Below, in pieces: positions 41,822-51,352 of a stretch of 64,000 nucleotides of DNA. How positions within the stretch are numbered: position 1 is the first letter of the stretch; each line of letters begins with the position of its first letter. The notes beneath the pieces were generated by a model that was not told the origin of the DNA, did no database searches, and worked only from the letters and a program-made list of their open reading frames with translations. The position numbers were made by a program, and so were the translations under genes. The stretch is taken from assembly GCA_023442525.1 (NCBI GenBank), contig JAEZZA010000017.1, forward strand, positions 62,001 through 126,000, read 5' to 3'. Source of the DNA: Bacteroidota bacterium (GTDB lineage Bacteria > Bacteroidota > Bacteroidia > Bacteroidales > UBA10428).

Positions 41822-42694
41822 ATGAGTTTTAAAGATACGTTATTTTCAAATAACCATACCATCAATTGCAGTGGAACCATAATGGACTTAACCCGGCCGA
41901 AAATAATGGGCATACTGAATGTGACACCTGATTCATTCTATGACGGGGGGCGTTCATTTACCGAAAAAGACATTCATCAGAAAGTATCGGAAATGGTGCA
42001 GGAGGGCGTTGATATTCTTGATGTCGGCGGATATTCTTCGCGGCCGGGAGCGGCTGATATAAGTTCAGAAGAGGAAAAAGAAAGATTAAAAAAAGGAATT
42101 CAGATTATCAGAAATGAATTTCCCGATCTGCCCCTTTCTGTGGATACCTTCAGATCGGAAATTGCCGAATATGCCGTAAAGGAATTCGGTGCCTGTATTA
42201 TTAATGATATTTCGGCAGGACGGTCAGATGACAGGATGTTTCAGGTTGTGTCCACCCATCATGTTACGTACTTAATGATGCATATGCAGGGGAATCCCCG
42301 TATTATGCAGGTGAATCCGCAGTACGGCGATGTTACCCGGGAGGTAATAGCCTTTTTTGCCGAACGTATTGCTGTGGCAAGAGAGGCAGGAATTAAAGAT
42401 ATCATAATTGATCCCGGTTTTGGATTTGGAAAAACAGTTAATCATAATTATACCCTGCTTCGCGAACTTGGCTTATTTGAAATGCTTGATTGTCCCGTAG
42501 CTATTGGTATTTCCAGAAAGTCGATGGTATATAAACCGCTTGGCATGACACCTGACGATGCTCTCACGGGTACTGTTGCGCTTCACGCCCTGGCTCTGCT
42601 GAATGGGGCTGTAATCCTAAGGGTTCATGATGTGAAGGAAGCAGTTCAAACCGTAAAGCTGGTCGACCTGTACCTATACGGATATGACAATTAA
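41822..42694 (+). CDS. folP: Dihydropteroate synthase
   Basis: 290 residues from the ATG at 41822. The open frame extends to 41648 but that part lies antisense to tmk and has no family match. DHPS signatures: KIMGILNVTPDSFYDGG, DVGGYSSRPGA, LSVDTFRSE, INDISAG, DPGFGFGKT and IGISRKSM. Joins p-aminobenzoate to pterin pyrophosphate in folate synthesis. The cdaA gene follows, an arrangement common in Bacteroidota. Confidence 0.95.
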   Translation: MSFKDTLFSNNHTINCSGTIMDLTRPKIMGILNVTPDSFYDGGRSFTEKDIHQKVSEMVQEGVDILDVGGYSSRPGAADISSEEEKERLKKGIQIIRNEFPDLPLSVDTFRSEIAEYAVKEFGACIINDISAGRSDDRMFQVVSTHHVTYLMMHMQGNPRIMQVNPQYGDVTREVIAFFAERIAVAREAGIKDIIIDPGFGFGKTVNHNYTLLRELGLFEMLDCPVAIGISRKSMVYKPLGMTPDDALTGTVALHALALLNGAVILRVHDVKEAVQTVKLVDLYLYGYDN

Positions 42695-42733
42695 TTGGAT
42701 TTTTGTAGTAATTTCGAAAAGACAAGCTGTAAT

Positions 42734-43525
42734 ATGATACAGGCATTCATCCATATCAGAATTATTGATATTATCGACATCCTCCTGGTGGCATTTCTTA
42801 TGTACCAGGTATATATGCTGATTAAAGGTACAATTGCAACTTATATTTTCATCACCATACTCACTTTTTACGTGGCCTGGTTATTGGTGCGCGACAATAT
42901 GCTGCTGCTCGGCAGCATTCTCGGCCAGATCATAGGAGTAGGAGCCATAGCACTTATTGTAGTTTTTCAGCAGGAGTTGCGACGGTTTCTGATCATGTTC
43001 AGTGTAAGATATCTTCCCAAGGCAGGTATCTCTATTGACAATTTCTTTACGAAAATGGGCAGCGGTTTACCTGTACTGAATATTAACGGTATAATCAAAG
43101 CCTGCGTGAATATGTCAAAGGACCGGGTAGGGGCTTTGATCGTGTTGCAGCGAAATTCCGTGCTCGATTCGTATGTGGGTACCGGCGATGTTATTGACGC
43201 ACGAACCACAAGCCGGCTTATTGAGGCAATTTTCAACAAGTGGGGACCCTTGCATGATGGTGCTGTCATTATTTTCAGGGATAAAATCAGGGCTGCATGC
43301 TGCATTCTGCCTGTATCGGATAATTTCGAAATCCCTGAACATTATGGATTGCGACACAGGGCAGGCGTTGGGCTGAGTGAACAATCCGATGCACTGGTGA
43401 TAATTGTATCCGAAGAAACCGGAGGAATATCCATAGCCGAAGGTGGTGCCTTGATACCCGCCGATATCAAAACCCTTCACAAAAAACTCGAAGACGAGTT
43501 TCTGAGAAAATCAAAAAAGGATTAA
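42734..43525 (+). CDS. cdaA: Diadenylate cyclase (c-di-AMP synthase), CdaA type
   Basis: 263 residues from the ATG at 42734; an in-frame TTG directly after the folP stop would only add 13 unrelated residues. Three N-terminal transmembrane helices (about 10-80) precede a DAC domain with the catalytic motifs DGAVII (175-177 DGA) and RHRAG (RHR 207-209). Makes c-di-AMP from two ATP at the inner membrane. The last four bases overlap the 3' end of convergent plsY. Confidence 0.95.
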   Translation: MIQAFIHIRIIDIIDILLVAFLMYQVYMLIKGTIATYIFITILTFYVAWLLVRDNMLLLGSILGQIIGVGAIALIVVFQQELRRFLIMFSVRYLPKAGISIDNFFTKMGSGLPVLNINGIIKACVNMSKDRVGALIVLQRNSVLDSYVGTGDVIDARTTSRLIEAIFNKWGPLHDGAVIIFRDKIRAACCILPVSDNFEIPEHYGLRHRAGVGLSEQSDALVIIVSEETGGISIAEGGALIPADIKTLHKKLEDEFLRKSKKD

Positions 43526-44190
43526 GCGGTTTGTTTGAGCCGTTCGATTTCTCTTTTCCTTTTACTCATAAGGAATAATACCTTCTTTTCCTCACGGCGA
43601 AGCAGGCGCTCTATATTCTTCTGATGGGTGAATATCAGAAGAAGAGCAATAATAAAGGAAAAAATAACAAGTGAAGGAGTGGCAGTTTTAAATACAAACA
43701 TCACGATTACCGGAAACGCAAAACCTGCAACCATCGAACTTAGAGAAACATATTTGGTAAGAAGCAGGGTAATAATAAATACTCCGGTACAAAGAAGCGC
43801 CGGTTCAGGATTTATGGCAAGTACAAGGCCGAATAACGTGGCAACACCTTTTCCGCCTTTAAAACCGACATATACCGGAAATATATGACCTATAATTGCG
43901 GCGATTCCCAATAATAATTGAAATTCAATAAAATCTCCCGACTGAGGAATGTAATAATTGGTAAGATGGATCAGATTAATTGCAGCCCATCCTTTAAGCA
44001 TATCAATTATCAGAACGGTGAGTCCGATCTTCCAGCCAAAAATGCGCATCGCATTCGTGGCACCGGCATTTTTGCTCCCCCGTTCTCTTAAATCTACTCC
44101 GAAAAAAGTTTTTCCGATCCACACAGAAGTTGGAATTGATCCAACCATATAGGCAAGAATGAGGATGCCAATATTATAGACTATATGCAT
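43522..44190 (-). CDS. plsY: Acyl-phosphate:glycerol-3-phosphate acyltransferase
   Basis: 222 residues from the ATG at 44190 (MHIVYNIGILIL); 44232 would add a short hydrophobic stretch before it and cannot be excluded. PlsY motifs: YMVGSIPTSVWIGK, LRERGSKNAGATNAMRIFG and FPVYVGFKGGKGVAT, within seven membrane helices. First acylation step of phospholipid synthesis from acyl-phosphate. Basic C-terminal tail (LLRREEKKVLFLMSKRKREIERLK). Confidence 0.93.
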   Translation of the reverse strand: MHIVYNIGILILAYMVGSIPTSVWIGKTFFGVDLRERGSKNAGATNAMRIFGWKIGLTVLIIDMLKGWAAINLIHLTNYYIPQSGDFIEFQLLLGIAAIIGHIFPVYVGFKGGKGVATLFGLVLAINPEPALLCTGVFIITLLLTKYVSLSSMVAGFAFPVIVMFVFKTATPSLVIFSFIIALLLIFTHQKNIERLLRREEKKVLFLMSKRKREIERLKQTA

Positions 44191-44295
44191 TAAAGAACTT
44201 ATTGAGCCGGCAAAGATAAAAATATTTATCAATTTACCGGCTTAATTAGTCACTATTTCGAATTCACACTATCAAATACATTGTAAATCAAACTA

Positions 44296-45897
44296 TTACA
44301 ACTGCGGTCCCGATTTGATAAGCGAACGTCCGTGCTCGGTATCTGTATACTGTTCAAAGTACTTAATATACTTCGAAGCCAGATCGCGGGCCTTCTTTTC
44401 CCAAATACTCTTATCCTCGTAAGTATCCCGTGGATCAAGGATTCCTTCCGACACATTCGGCAGTTTCACGGGAACAGTTAGGTTCAGAACGGGAATATGT
44501 GCTACAGGAGCTTTTTCGATGGAACCATCGAGAATTGAATCGATAATGGCTCGTGTTTCCTTTATTGAAATTCTTTTGCCAGTGCCGTTCCAACCGGTAT
44601 TTACCAGGTATGCCTTTGCCTTATGTTCGTCCATTTTCCGCACCAGTTCCTTTGCATAATAAGTGGGATGAAGTGTTAGGAATGCCTCTCCGAATGCCGG
44701 GGAGAACGAAGGTACGGGTTCGGTAATTCCCCTTTCGGTACCGGCAAGCTTTGAAGTATATCCGCACAGGAAGTGATACTGTGCCTGGTCGCGGTCGAGT
44801 ATGGATACCGGAGGAAGAACACCAAAAGCATCAGCCGACAGATAAATGATCCTGGTGGCGTGACCGGCCTTTGAAGGCAGTACGATCTTGTTGATATGGA
44901 AAATAGGATAGGATACCCTGGTATTCTCTGTAATGGAAGAATCTGAAAAATCTACCGATCCGTCAGCGCGTACCGTAACATTTTCAAGTAGCGCATCTCG
45001 TTTAATGGCACTCCAAATATCGGGTTCATTTTCTTTACTCAGGTGGATGGTTTTGGCATAGCAACCACCTTCGAAATTAAAGATGCCTTTCTCGTCCCAG
45101 CCATGCTCGTCGTCTCCAATCAGGTATCGTTTTGGATCGGCCGAAAGCGTAGTTTTTCCCGTTCCCGAGAGACCAAAGAACAGGGCAACATCACCATCTT
45201 CTCCCACGTTGGCCGAACAATGCATAGATGCCATTCCTCTTAAGGGCAGATAATAGTTCATCAGGCTGAAAATACCTTTTTTCATTTCGCCGCCATACCA
45301 GGTACCGCCTATTACTGCCAGTTTTTCGGTAAGGTTGAACAGTACAAATACTTCGGAATTCAATCCCTGCTCTTTCCATTTCGGATTGGTAACCTTCGAT
45401 CCGTTATATACCACGAAGTCGGGTTCACCAAAATGAGCCAGTTCATATGATGAAGGACGAATAAACATATTGGTCACGAAATGTGCCTGCCAGGCCACTT
45501 CAACAATAAAGCGAACTTTAAGTCGGCTGTTGGGATTGGTGCCACAAAATGCGTCCACCACAAAAAGCCTTTTCGCGCTGGACAGCTGGTTTACTACCAG
45601 GCCTTTGCAATGCGACCAGACATCCTGGTTGATAGGCCTGTTAATAACACCATCCCACCAGATTGTATTTTCGGTGATTGAGTCCTTAACGAAGTATTTA
45701 TCCTTAGGCGAACGTCCGGTGAAAATTCCGGTTTTTACAGCTACGGCACCGGTGTTGGTTTTTATTCCTTTTTCGAATCCGGCAAGCTCGGGATCAGTTT
45801 CATATTCGTATAGTTGCTGAAATGAAGGATTGTAAATAACTTCCTTTACATTATTAATGCCATACTTAGCAAGATCGAGGGCTCCGTTAAAACTCAT
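44296..45897 (-). CDS. pckA: Phosphoenolpyruvate carboxykinase (ATP)
   Basis: 533 residues, usual length for ATP-dependent PCK. Visible: TGIFTGRSPKDKYFVKD, the kinase-1a P-loop FFGLSGTGKTTLSADP (242-250), kinase-2 LIGDDEHGWDEKGIFNFEGGCYAKT and the adenine region. In Bacteroidota the enzyme often works in the carboxylating direction, making oxaloacetate and ATP from PEP during fermentation; direction here is inference. ppdK and pyk lie within 6 kb. Confidence 0.97.
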   Translation of the reverse strand: MSFNGALDLAKYGINNVKEVIYNPSFQQLYEYETDPELAGFEKGIKTNTGAVAVKTGIFTGRSPKDKYFVKDSITENTIWWDGVINRPINQDVWSHCKGLVVNQLSSAKRLFVVDAFCGTNPNSRLKVRFIVEVAWQAHFVTNMFIRPSSYELAHFGEPDFVVYNGSKVTNPKWKEQGLNSEVFVLFNLTEKLAVIGGTWYGGEMKKGIFSLMNYYLPLRGMASMHCSANVGEDGDVALFFGLSGTGKTTLSADPKRYLIGDDEHGWDEKGIFNFEGGCYAKTIHLSKENEPDIWSAIKRDALLENVTVRADGSVDFSDSSITENTRVSYPIFHINKIVLPSKAGHATRIIYLSADAFGVLPPVSILDRDQAQYHFLCGYTSKLAGTERGITEPVPSFSPAFGEAFLTLHPTYYAKELVRKMDEHKAKAYLVNTGWNGTGKRISIKETRAIIDSILDGSIEKAPVAHIPVLNLTVPVKLPNVSEGILDPRDTYEDKSIWEKKARDLASKYIKYFEQYTDTEHGRSLIKSGPQL

Positions 45898-45960
45898 TTA
45901 TTCTTCGTTTTATGATTAATACTCTCTAATTTCAAAACTGACAAAGATAATTTTTTTGCG

Positions 45961-45998
45961 ATAAAAAAATGCCGTGGATATAAAACCCACGGCATTTT
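45961..45998 (-). terminator. Rho-independent terminator of ppdK
   Basis: AAATGCCGTGG (45967-45977) pairs with CCACGGCATTT (45987-45997), and on the minus strand the stem runs into a T-run (positions 45969 to 45963). It is placed 24 bases after the ppdK stop and upstream of pckA, so pckA needs its own promoter. Confidence 0.88.
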
Positions 45999-46021
45999 AC
46001 ATGTATCAATTACTCTTGTAC

Positions 46022-48745
46022 TTATTTGGCCTTGATTGCGGCTTGTGCTGCAGCAAGACGGGCAATAGGAACCCTGAATGGAGAGCAACTTACATAAGTA
46101 AGTCCGGTTTTAAAACAGAATTCAACCGATGCAGGATCGCCACCCTGTTCACCGCAAATTCCGACTTTCAGATCGGAACGTGTAGCACGGCCCTTTTCCA
46201 CAGCCATTTTGATCAGTTGACCTACGCCAGCCTGGTCAATGGTCTGGAACGGATCGGCCGACAACATCTTATAATCAAGATAATGATGAACGAATCCACC
46301 GATATCGTCGCGGCTGAAACCAAAGGTCATCTGTGTAAGGTCGTTGGTTCCGAATGAGAAGAATTCTGCTGATTTAGCCATATTATCGGCAAGCAAGCAG
46401 GCACGCGGAATTTCAATCATCGTTCCGTATTTGTATTCGATGCTCTTTAATCCGAATTTCTCACAAACTTCTTTATATACGCGGTCGGTGATTTTCCTGG
46501 TAAAGTCAAGCTCGGATACATCACAGGTTACGGGAACCATAATTTCGGGATGAGGATCTTTTCCTTCTTTCTTCAATTCGGCATACGACTCGAAAATGGC
46601 CCTGATCTGCATTTCAGATACTTCGGGATAGGTTACTCCCAATCGAACTCCACGATGTCCCATCATTGGGTTCGATTCGTGCAGCGATTCGCCACGTTTT
46701 GCAATTTCAGCAGCAGTGATACCCAGAGCTTTTGCAAGTTCGGCCTGTTTTTCCTGACCCTGCGGTACAAATTCGTGCAGAGGAGGATCGAGCAGTCGGA
46801 ATGTCACAGGAAGTCCGTCCATTGCCTCAAGAGTTCCTTTTATGCTTTTCTTCACAAACGGGAACAATTCATTGAGGGCAGCTTTTCTTTCTTCAACCGT
46901 ATGGCTGAGAATCATTTTCCTCAGAATGAATAAAGGCTGATCGGAACCTTCTCCATAAAACATGTGTTCGGTACGGAAAAGACCAATACCTTCGGCACCG
47001 AAATCTCTGGCAACTTTTGCATCAGCAGGAGTATCAGCATTTGTGCGGACACCCATTGTGCGGAATTTGTCAACCAGTTTCATGAAAACCTGGAATTTCG
47101 GATTTTCCGAAGCATCCATCAGGGCAATGGCGCCCTTGTATACATTACCCTTGGTACCATTGAGCGTTACAACATCACCTTCTTTCAGAACTATATCAGT
47201 ACCGGTGATCTTTACCTGTTTGTGAGCCAGATCGACATGTAACTGACCTGCACCAACGATACAACATTTACCCCAACCGCGGGCAACAAGTGCAGCATGT
47301 GAAGTCATACCACCACGGGCAGTGAGAATACCTTCTGCAGCTCTCATACCTTCCACGTCTTCGGGGTTGGTTTCTTCGCGAAGCAATATTACTTTTTCGC
47401 CCTTACGATTCCATGCCACAGCGTCTTCGGCAGTAAATACGATTTTACCAACAGCAGCACCTGGTCCTGCAGGCAAACCTTTTACCAGAGTATCAACTTT
47501 CTTTTCAGCTGCCGGATCACAGATCGGATGAAGAAGTTCATCGAGCTGAGCGGGATCAACCCTTAATACGGCAGTTTTCTCATCAATAAGGCCTTCCTTA
47601 AGCATATCCATGGCCATATTCAGTGCAGCAGTTCCGGTTCTTTTTCCGGCACGGCATTGCAGCATATATAATCTGCCTTCCTGAATGGTGAATTCAATAT
47701 CGAGCATATCATGGAACGACTTTTCAAGAGTGTCGCGGATATCGGACAGTTCCTTGTAAGTACCAGGCATAGCTTCCTGCATACTCTTAAGGTGCTTGTT
47801 CTGTTCGTTCTTCGTATCGTTGTTCAAAGGATTGGGAGTACGAATACCTGCAACAACATCTTCTCCCTGGGCATTGATAAGCCATTCGCCGTAGAAGAGA
47901 TTTTCACCTGTGGCAGGATTTCTTGTAAATGCCACGCCGGTTGCAGATGTATCACCCATGTTACCGAATACCATGGCCTGAACATTCACTGCAGTTCCCC
48001 AATCATCGGGAATACCTTCGATTCGCCTGTACGAAATAGCCTTTTTACCATTCCAGCTTTTGAAAACAGCCTTTATTCCACCTTCGAGCTGAGCTTTAGC
48101 GTCATCGGGAAATGGCTGGCCAAGCGACTGTAATACTCTTTTTTTGAACTCTTCAGCCAGAAGTTTAAGATCGTCAGCTGAAAGATCGGTATCGGATTTA
48201 ACTCCTTTTTTATGCTTGTATTCATCAAGCATATCATCCAACTGTTTACGGATACCTTTTCCATCGGCAGGCTCAAGTCCTTCAGCTTTCTCCATTACCA
48301 CGTCGGCATACATCATGATCAAACGACGATAGGAGTCCCAAACAAAACGCGGGTTGTTTGTCTTTTTAATAACGCCAGGAATCGTTGCAGAGCAGAGACC
48401 GACATTCAGAACTGTGTCCATCATGCCCGGCATGGAACTGCGTGCGCCCGAACGGCATGAAACGAGAAGTGCATTCTCAGGATCACCATATTTCATTCCC
48501 ATGATTTGCTCAACCTTGCTCATAGCTGCCCAGACCTCAGGCATTAATTCGGCCGGTAACTGGTGATTATTAGCATAATACTCGGTACAAACTTCAGTAG
48601 TGATCGTAAAACCAGCGGGTACCGGCAATCCTAATAAACACATTTCGGCGAGATTGGCTCCTTTACCTCCGAGCAAATTCTTCATGTCAGCCTTACCTTC
48701 AGCTGTTTTGCCTCCGAATGTGTAAACGCGTTTAATGTTCGACAT
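46022..48745 (-). CDS. ppdK: Pyruvate, phosphate dikinase
   Basis: 907 residues with all three domains. N-terminal ATP-grasp domain (GGKGANLAEM; SCRSGARSSMPGMMDTVLN), swivelling phosphohistidine domain with GGMTSHAALVARGWGK (His483) and the C-terminal PEP/pyruvate barrel (GIGLFRTEHMF, SFGTNDLTQMTFGFSRDD, GICGEQGGDP). Interconverts pyruvate, ATP and phosphate with PEP, AMP and pyrophosphate. A terminator follows. It stands next to pckA and close to pyk, making a cluster around the PEP branch point. Confidence 0.98.
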   Translation of the reverse strand: MSNIKRVYTFGGKTAEGKADMKNLLGGKGANLAEMCLLGLPVPAGFTITTEVCTEYYANNHQLPAELMPEVWAAMSKVEQIMGMKYGDPENALLVSCRSGARSSMPGMMDTVLNVGLCSATIPGVIKKTNNPRFVWDSYRRLIMMYADVVMEKAEGLEPADGKGIRKQLDDMLDEYKHKKGVKSDTDLSADDLKLLAEEFKKRVLQSLGQPFPDDAKAQLEGGIKAVFKSWNGKKAISYRRIEGIPDDWGTAVNVQAMVFGNMGDTSATGVAFTRNPATGENLFYGEWLINAQGEDVVAGIRTPNPLNNDTKNEQNKHLKSMQEAMPGTYKELSDIRDTLEKSFHDMLDIEFTIQEGRLYMLQCRAGKRTGTAALNMAMDMLKEGLIDEKTAVLRVDPAQLDELLHPICDPAAEKKVDTLVKGLPAGPGAAVGKIVFTAEDAVAWNRKGEKVILLREETNPEDVEGMRAAEGILTARGGMTSHAALVARGWGKCCIVGAGQLHVDLAHKQVKITGTDIVLKEGDVVTLNGTKGNVYKGAIALMDASENPKFQVFMKLVDKFRTMGVRTNADTPADAKVARDFGAEGIGLFRTEHMFYGEGSDQPLFILRKMILSHTVEERKAALNELFPFVKKSIKGTLEAMDGLPVTFRLLDPPLHEFVPQGQEKQAELAKALGITAAEIAKRGESLHESNPMMGHRGVRLGVTYPEVSEMQIRAIFESYAELKKEGKDPHPEIMVPVTCDVSELDFTRKITDRVYKEVCEKFGLKSIEYKYGTMIEIPRACLLADNMAKSAEFFSFGTNDLTQMTFGFSRDDIGGFVHHYLDYKMLSADPFQTIDQAGVGQLIKMAVEKGRATRSDLKVGICGEQGGDPASVEFCFKTGLTYVSCSPFRVPIARLAAAQAAIKAK

Positions 48746-48857
48746 TGTATTGATTATTTAGTTTTCAATTGGTTAATAAATCCTTAATTTTTGAAAAGCA
48801 CAAACTTAATAAAAACAATTTGAATATTTGGAAATGTGGCAATTCGAAAATTTTGGA

Positions 48858-49772
48858 CTAACTCTTCTTCTTGTGTGATCGGGGATGGAACATGATAATG
48901 GTGTCACGAAGGTAATCGCTGCTTAAATGGGTATATATTTCAGTGGTAAGGATCGACTCGTGCCCCAGCATTTCCTGCACAGCCCTTAGATCAGCACCTC
49001 CTTCAACCAAATGGGTAGCAAAAGAATGCCTGAAAGTGTGAGGACTGATATTTTTCCGTACTTGTGCCTTTACAGCCAGTTCCTTAATTATATTAAAGAC
49101 CCCTACCCTGGATATTTTTTGGCCTCTTTTGTTCAAAAACACAATATTCTCGTTACCCCTTGATGGCACATGATGATTCCGGCCCTGGGCAAAGTAGTTC
49201 TCCATATCCCGGATTGCCCTTTCGCTCACGGGTACCAGACGTTCTTTATTTCCTTTACCTTTAACACTGATGAATCCCTGGCTGAAATGCAAATCGGTGA
49301 TTTTCAGGTTGACCAGTTCCGAAACACGCAAACCACAGCTGTAAAGCGTTTCAATAATAGCCCTGTTCCTGTGTCCTTCGGGTTTACTCAGATCGATATT
49401 TTCAATAATCTTATCAATCTCTTTTATGTTAAGAACCACAGGCAGTTTACGAACCGGTTGGGGTGCTTCCAGTAATTCTGCCGGATTTACCGTTATCTGC
49501 TCATCGATAAGCAAATACTTAAAAAACGAACGAGTACCAGAGATTAACCGCGACTGGCTTCTCAAGCTCATTCCCAATTCGCCTGCCCATGCAGCAAAAG
49601 ATTTCAAATGATCATACTTTACATCAAGGGGAGAAATGGTCAAACCGTTCATTTCGAGATAGGAAACAAGTTGCCGGAGATCTTTCAGATAAGCAGCGAT
49701 CGTATTTTGAGAAAGACCTTTTTCAAGTTTCAGAAAATTCCTGTATCCCTTTAAATATGGTGACCAGTCCAA
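48858..49772 (-). CDS. xerD: Tyrosine recombinase XerD
   Basis: 304 residues. N-terminal SAM-like core-binding domain (about 1-90, FLKLEKGLSQNTIAAYLKDLRQLVSYL) and a catalytic domain with Arg149 (CGLRVSEL), Lys173 (KGKGNKERL), His245 and Arg248 (PHTFRHSFATH), His271 (LGHESILTT) and Tyr280 (IYTHLS). Resolves chromosome dimers at dif together with XerC. No dif or attachment-like site and no integrase-type cargo is visible around it, so it is the housekeeping enzyme. Divergent from pyk. Confidence 0.94.
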   Translation of the reverse strand: MDWSPYLKGYRNFLKLEKGLSQNTIAAYLKDLRQLVSYLEMNGLTISPLDVKYDHLKSFAAWAGELGMSLRSQSRLISGTRSFFKYLLIDEQITVNPAELLEAPQPVRKLPVVLNIKEIDKIIENIDLSKPEGHRNRAIIETLYSCGLRVSELVNLKITDLHFSQGFISVKGKGNKERLVPVSERAIRDMENYFAQGRNHHVPSRGNENIVFLNKRGQKISRVGVFNIIKELAVKAQVRKNISPHTFRHSFATHLVEGGADLRAVQEMLGHESILTTEIYTHLSSDYLRDTIIMFHPRSHKKKS

Positions 49773-49820
49773 CAGATTGTCTAATTTTGAACCGAAATTA
49801 GTTTTTTTGATGCTAATTCA

Positions 49821-49828
49821 TAGTTTTG
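49821..49828 (+). promoter_or_regulatory. Putative -7 element of pyk
   Basis: TAGTTTTG fits TAnnTTTG and lies 21 bases before the pyk ATG at 49850. The alternative TTG start at 49826 lies inside this box, which argues against it. No -33 match at the standard spacing. Confidence 0.4.
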
Positions 49829-49849
49829 CACGATTTTTATCTGAATATT

Positions 49850-51271
49850 ATGTATAAGAAAACCAAAATCGTTGCTACCATATCCGACAGGCATTGTGAT
49901 CCGGAATTTATCAGGCAATTACATGACAATGGTTTGGATGTGGTAAGAATGAATACTGCACACCAGAATATTGAAGAAACACTTAAAATAATCCGAAACG
50001 TTCGTAAGGTATCCGAAAAAATTGCCCTGATGCTTGATACAAAAGGACCCGAAATCCGCACAACTGTATCAGATTATAAGATAGATATCAAAAAGGGGGA
50101 TAAGATTCTATTCAGGGGAAATCCCCTGGTATCATCAACACCCGAATGTATTTATGTGAATTATGAAGGCTTTGCAGATGAAGTGGCAATCGGGCGAAAG
50201 ATCCTTATCGACGACGGTGCTCTCGAATTTATTGTTGTCGAGCGCAAGGATGATGCGCTTGTTTGCCTGGCAACCAACGATGGCGTAGTTAAGGGAAAAA
50301 AAAGTGTTAATGTCCCTGATGGAAGATTAAACCTGCCTTCATTAAATGCAAAGGATAAGGAATACATTGATTTTGCCATTGAACAGGACATTGATTTCAT
50401 TGCTCATTCATTTGTACGCAACCGAAAGGACGTAGCTGCCATTCAAAATATACTGGATGAGAAAAAATCGCGTATTAAAATTATTGCCAAGATTGAAAAC
50501 CAGGAAGGTGTTGATAACCTCGATGATATCCTTCCTCATGTTTATGGCGTTATGGTAGCACGCGGTGATCTGGCTATAGAAATACCTTATGAAAAAATAC
50601 CCGGGATTCAGAAGAATATAATTAACAAATGTATCGATGCCCGAAAGCCGGTGATAGTGGCTACCCAAATGCTTCACTCGATGATTGAAAATCCACGTCC
50701 CACCCGGGCTGAAGTATCAGATGTTGCAAATGCAATTTATTCCAAAGTGGATGCAATTATGCTGAGCGGGGAGACCGCATTTGGCAACTATCCGGTGGAA
50801 GCCATACAGACCATGTCGAAAATAGCTCTGGAGGTGGAAAAAACCCGGACCGACATTCATCCTACACCCATGCTTGTTATGAGCACGAAAACATCTGCAT
50901 GGCTTTCCCGTTCAGCGGTTGAAGCTTCCATTGAACTCGATTGCCGGGCTATAATAGCTGATACGTCAACAGGCCGCACCATAAAGAATATGTCGTGTTA
51001 CAGAGGACAAAAAGTGATTTTCGCGCAATGTTATGATAAACGAGTGGTACGCGAACTTGCACTTTCGTATGGCGTTTATGCCGATCATATTCCCGAGGGA
51101 AATACACACAATTTTATCATTTATGCCCTTAACCTGATGCTCGAGCGGCATGAGCTCGAAAAGTCGGATAAGGTAGTTGTTGTAGGTGGAAACTTTGAAT
51201 GGACGCAGAGCGCATCATTTATTGAGATAAGCACCGTTGGAAATATGCTTGAACTGCTTCATAAAAACTGA
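49850..51271 (+). CDS. pyk: Pyruvate kinase
   Basis: 473 residues from the ATG at 49850. The family start reads TKIVATISD instead of the usual TKIVCTIGP, so the phosphate-loop-proximal GP is changed to SD. Further blocks: VVRMNTAH (normally RxNFSHG), LDTKGPEIRT, ARGDLAIEIPYEKIPGIQK, IVATQMLHSMIENPRPTRAEVSDVANAIYSKVDAIMLSGETAFGNYP. Key residues for K+, Mg2+ and PEP binding in the middle are intact. Converts PEP and ADP to pyruvate and ATP. Several changes from consensus at the N terminus are noted; no truncation. Confidence 0.95.
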   Translation: MYKKTKIVATISDRHCDPEFIRQLHDNGLDVVRMNTAHQNIEETLKIIRNVRKVSEKIALMLDTKGPEIRTTVSDYKIDIKKGDKILFRGNPLVSSTPECIYVNYEGFADEVAIGRKILIDDGALEFIVVERKDDALVCLATNDGVVKGKKSVNVPDGRLNLPSLNAKDKEYIDFAIEQDIDFIAHSFVRNRKDVAAIQNILDEKKSRIKIIAKIENQEGVDNLDDILPHVYGVMVARGDLAIEIPYEKIPGIQKNIINKCIDARKPVIVATQMLHSMIENPRPTRAEVSDVANAIYSKVDAIMLSGETAFGNYPVEAIQTMSKIALEVEKTRTDIHPTPMLVMSTKTSAWLSRSAVEASIELDCRAIIADTSTGRTIKNMSCYRGQKVIFAQCYDKRVVRELALSYGVYADHIPEGNTHNFIIYALNLMLERHELEKSDKVVVVGGNFEWTQSASFIEISTVGNMLELLHKN

Positions 51272-51302
51272 TATGTCTACATTTCGCTGTTAATAAAATC
51301 TG

Positions 51303-51334
51303 TTGCAGGGGGGGATTTTTTTTTAGTACCTTTG
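51303..51334 (+). promoter_or_regulatory. Promoter of the Crp-like regulator
   Basis: A -33 TTG (51303-51305), 21-nt spacer and perfect -7 box TACCTTTG (51327-51334) lie just before the gene. A TTG codon in frame at 51332 is part of the -7 box, so translation must start at the ATG at 51353. Confidence 0.65.
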
Positions 51335-51352
51335 GAAACCAGCGATGTATAC

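Noticed and set aside
48858..49772. XerD-like recombinase as a sign of an integrated element
   Set aside because: Sequence and length fit housekeeping XerD, no flanking repeats, tRNA or cargo genes were seen.
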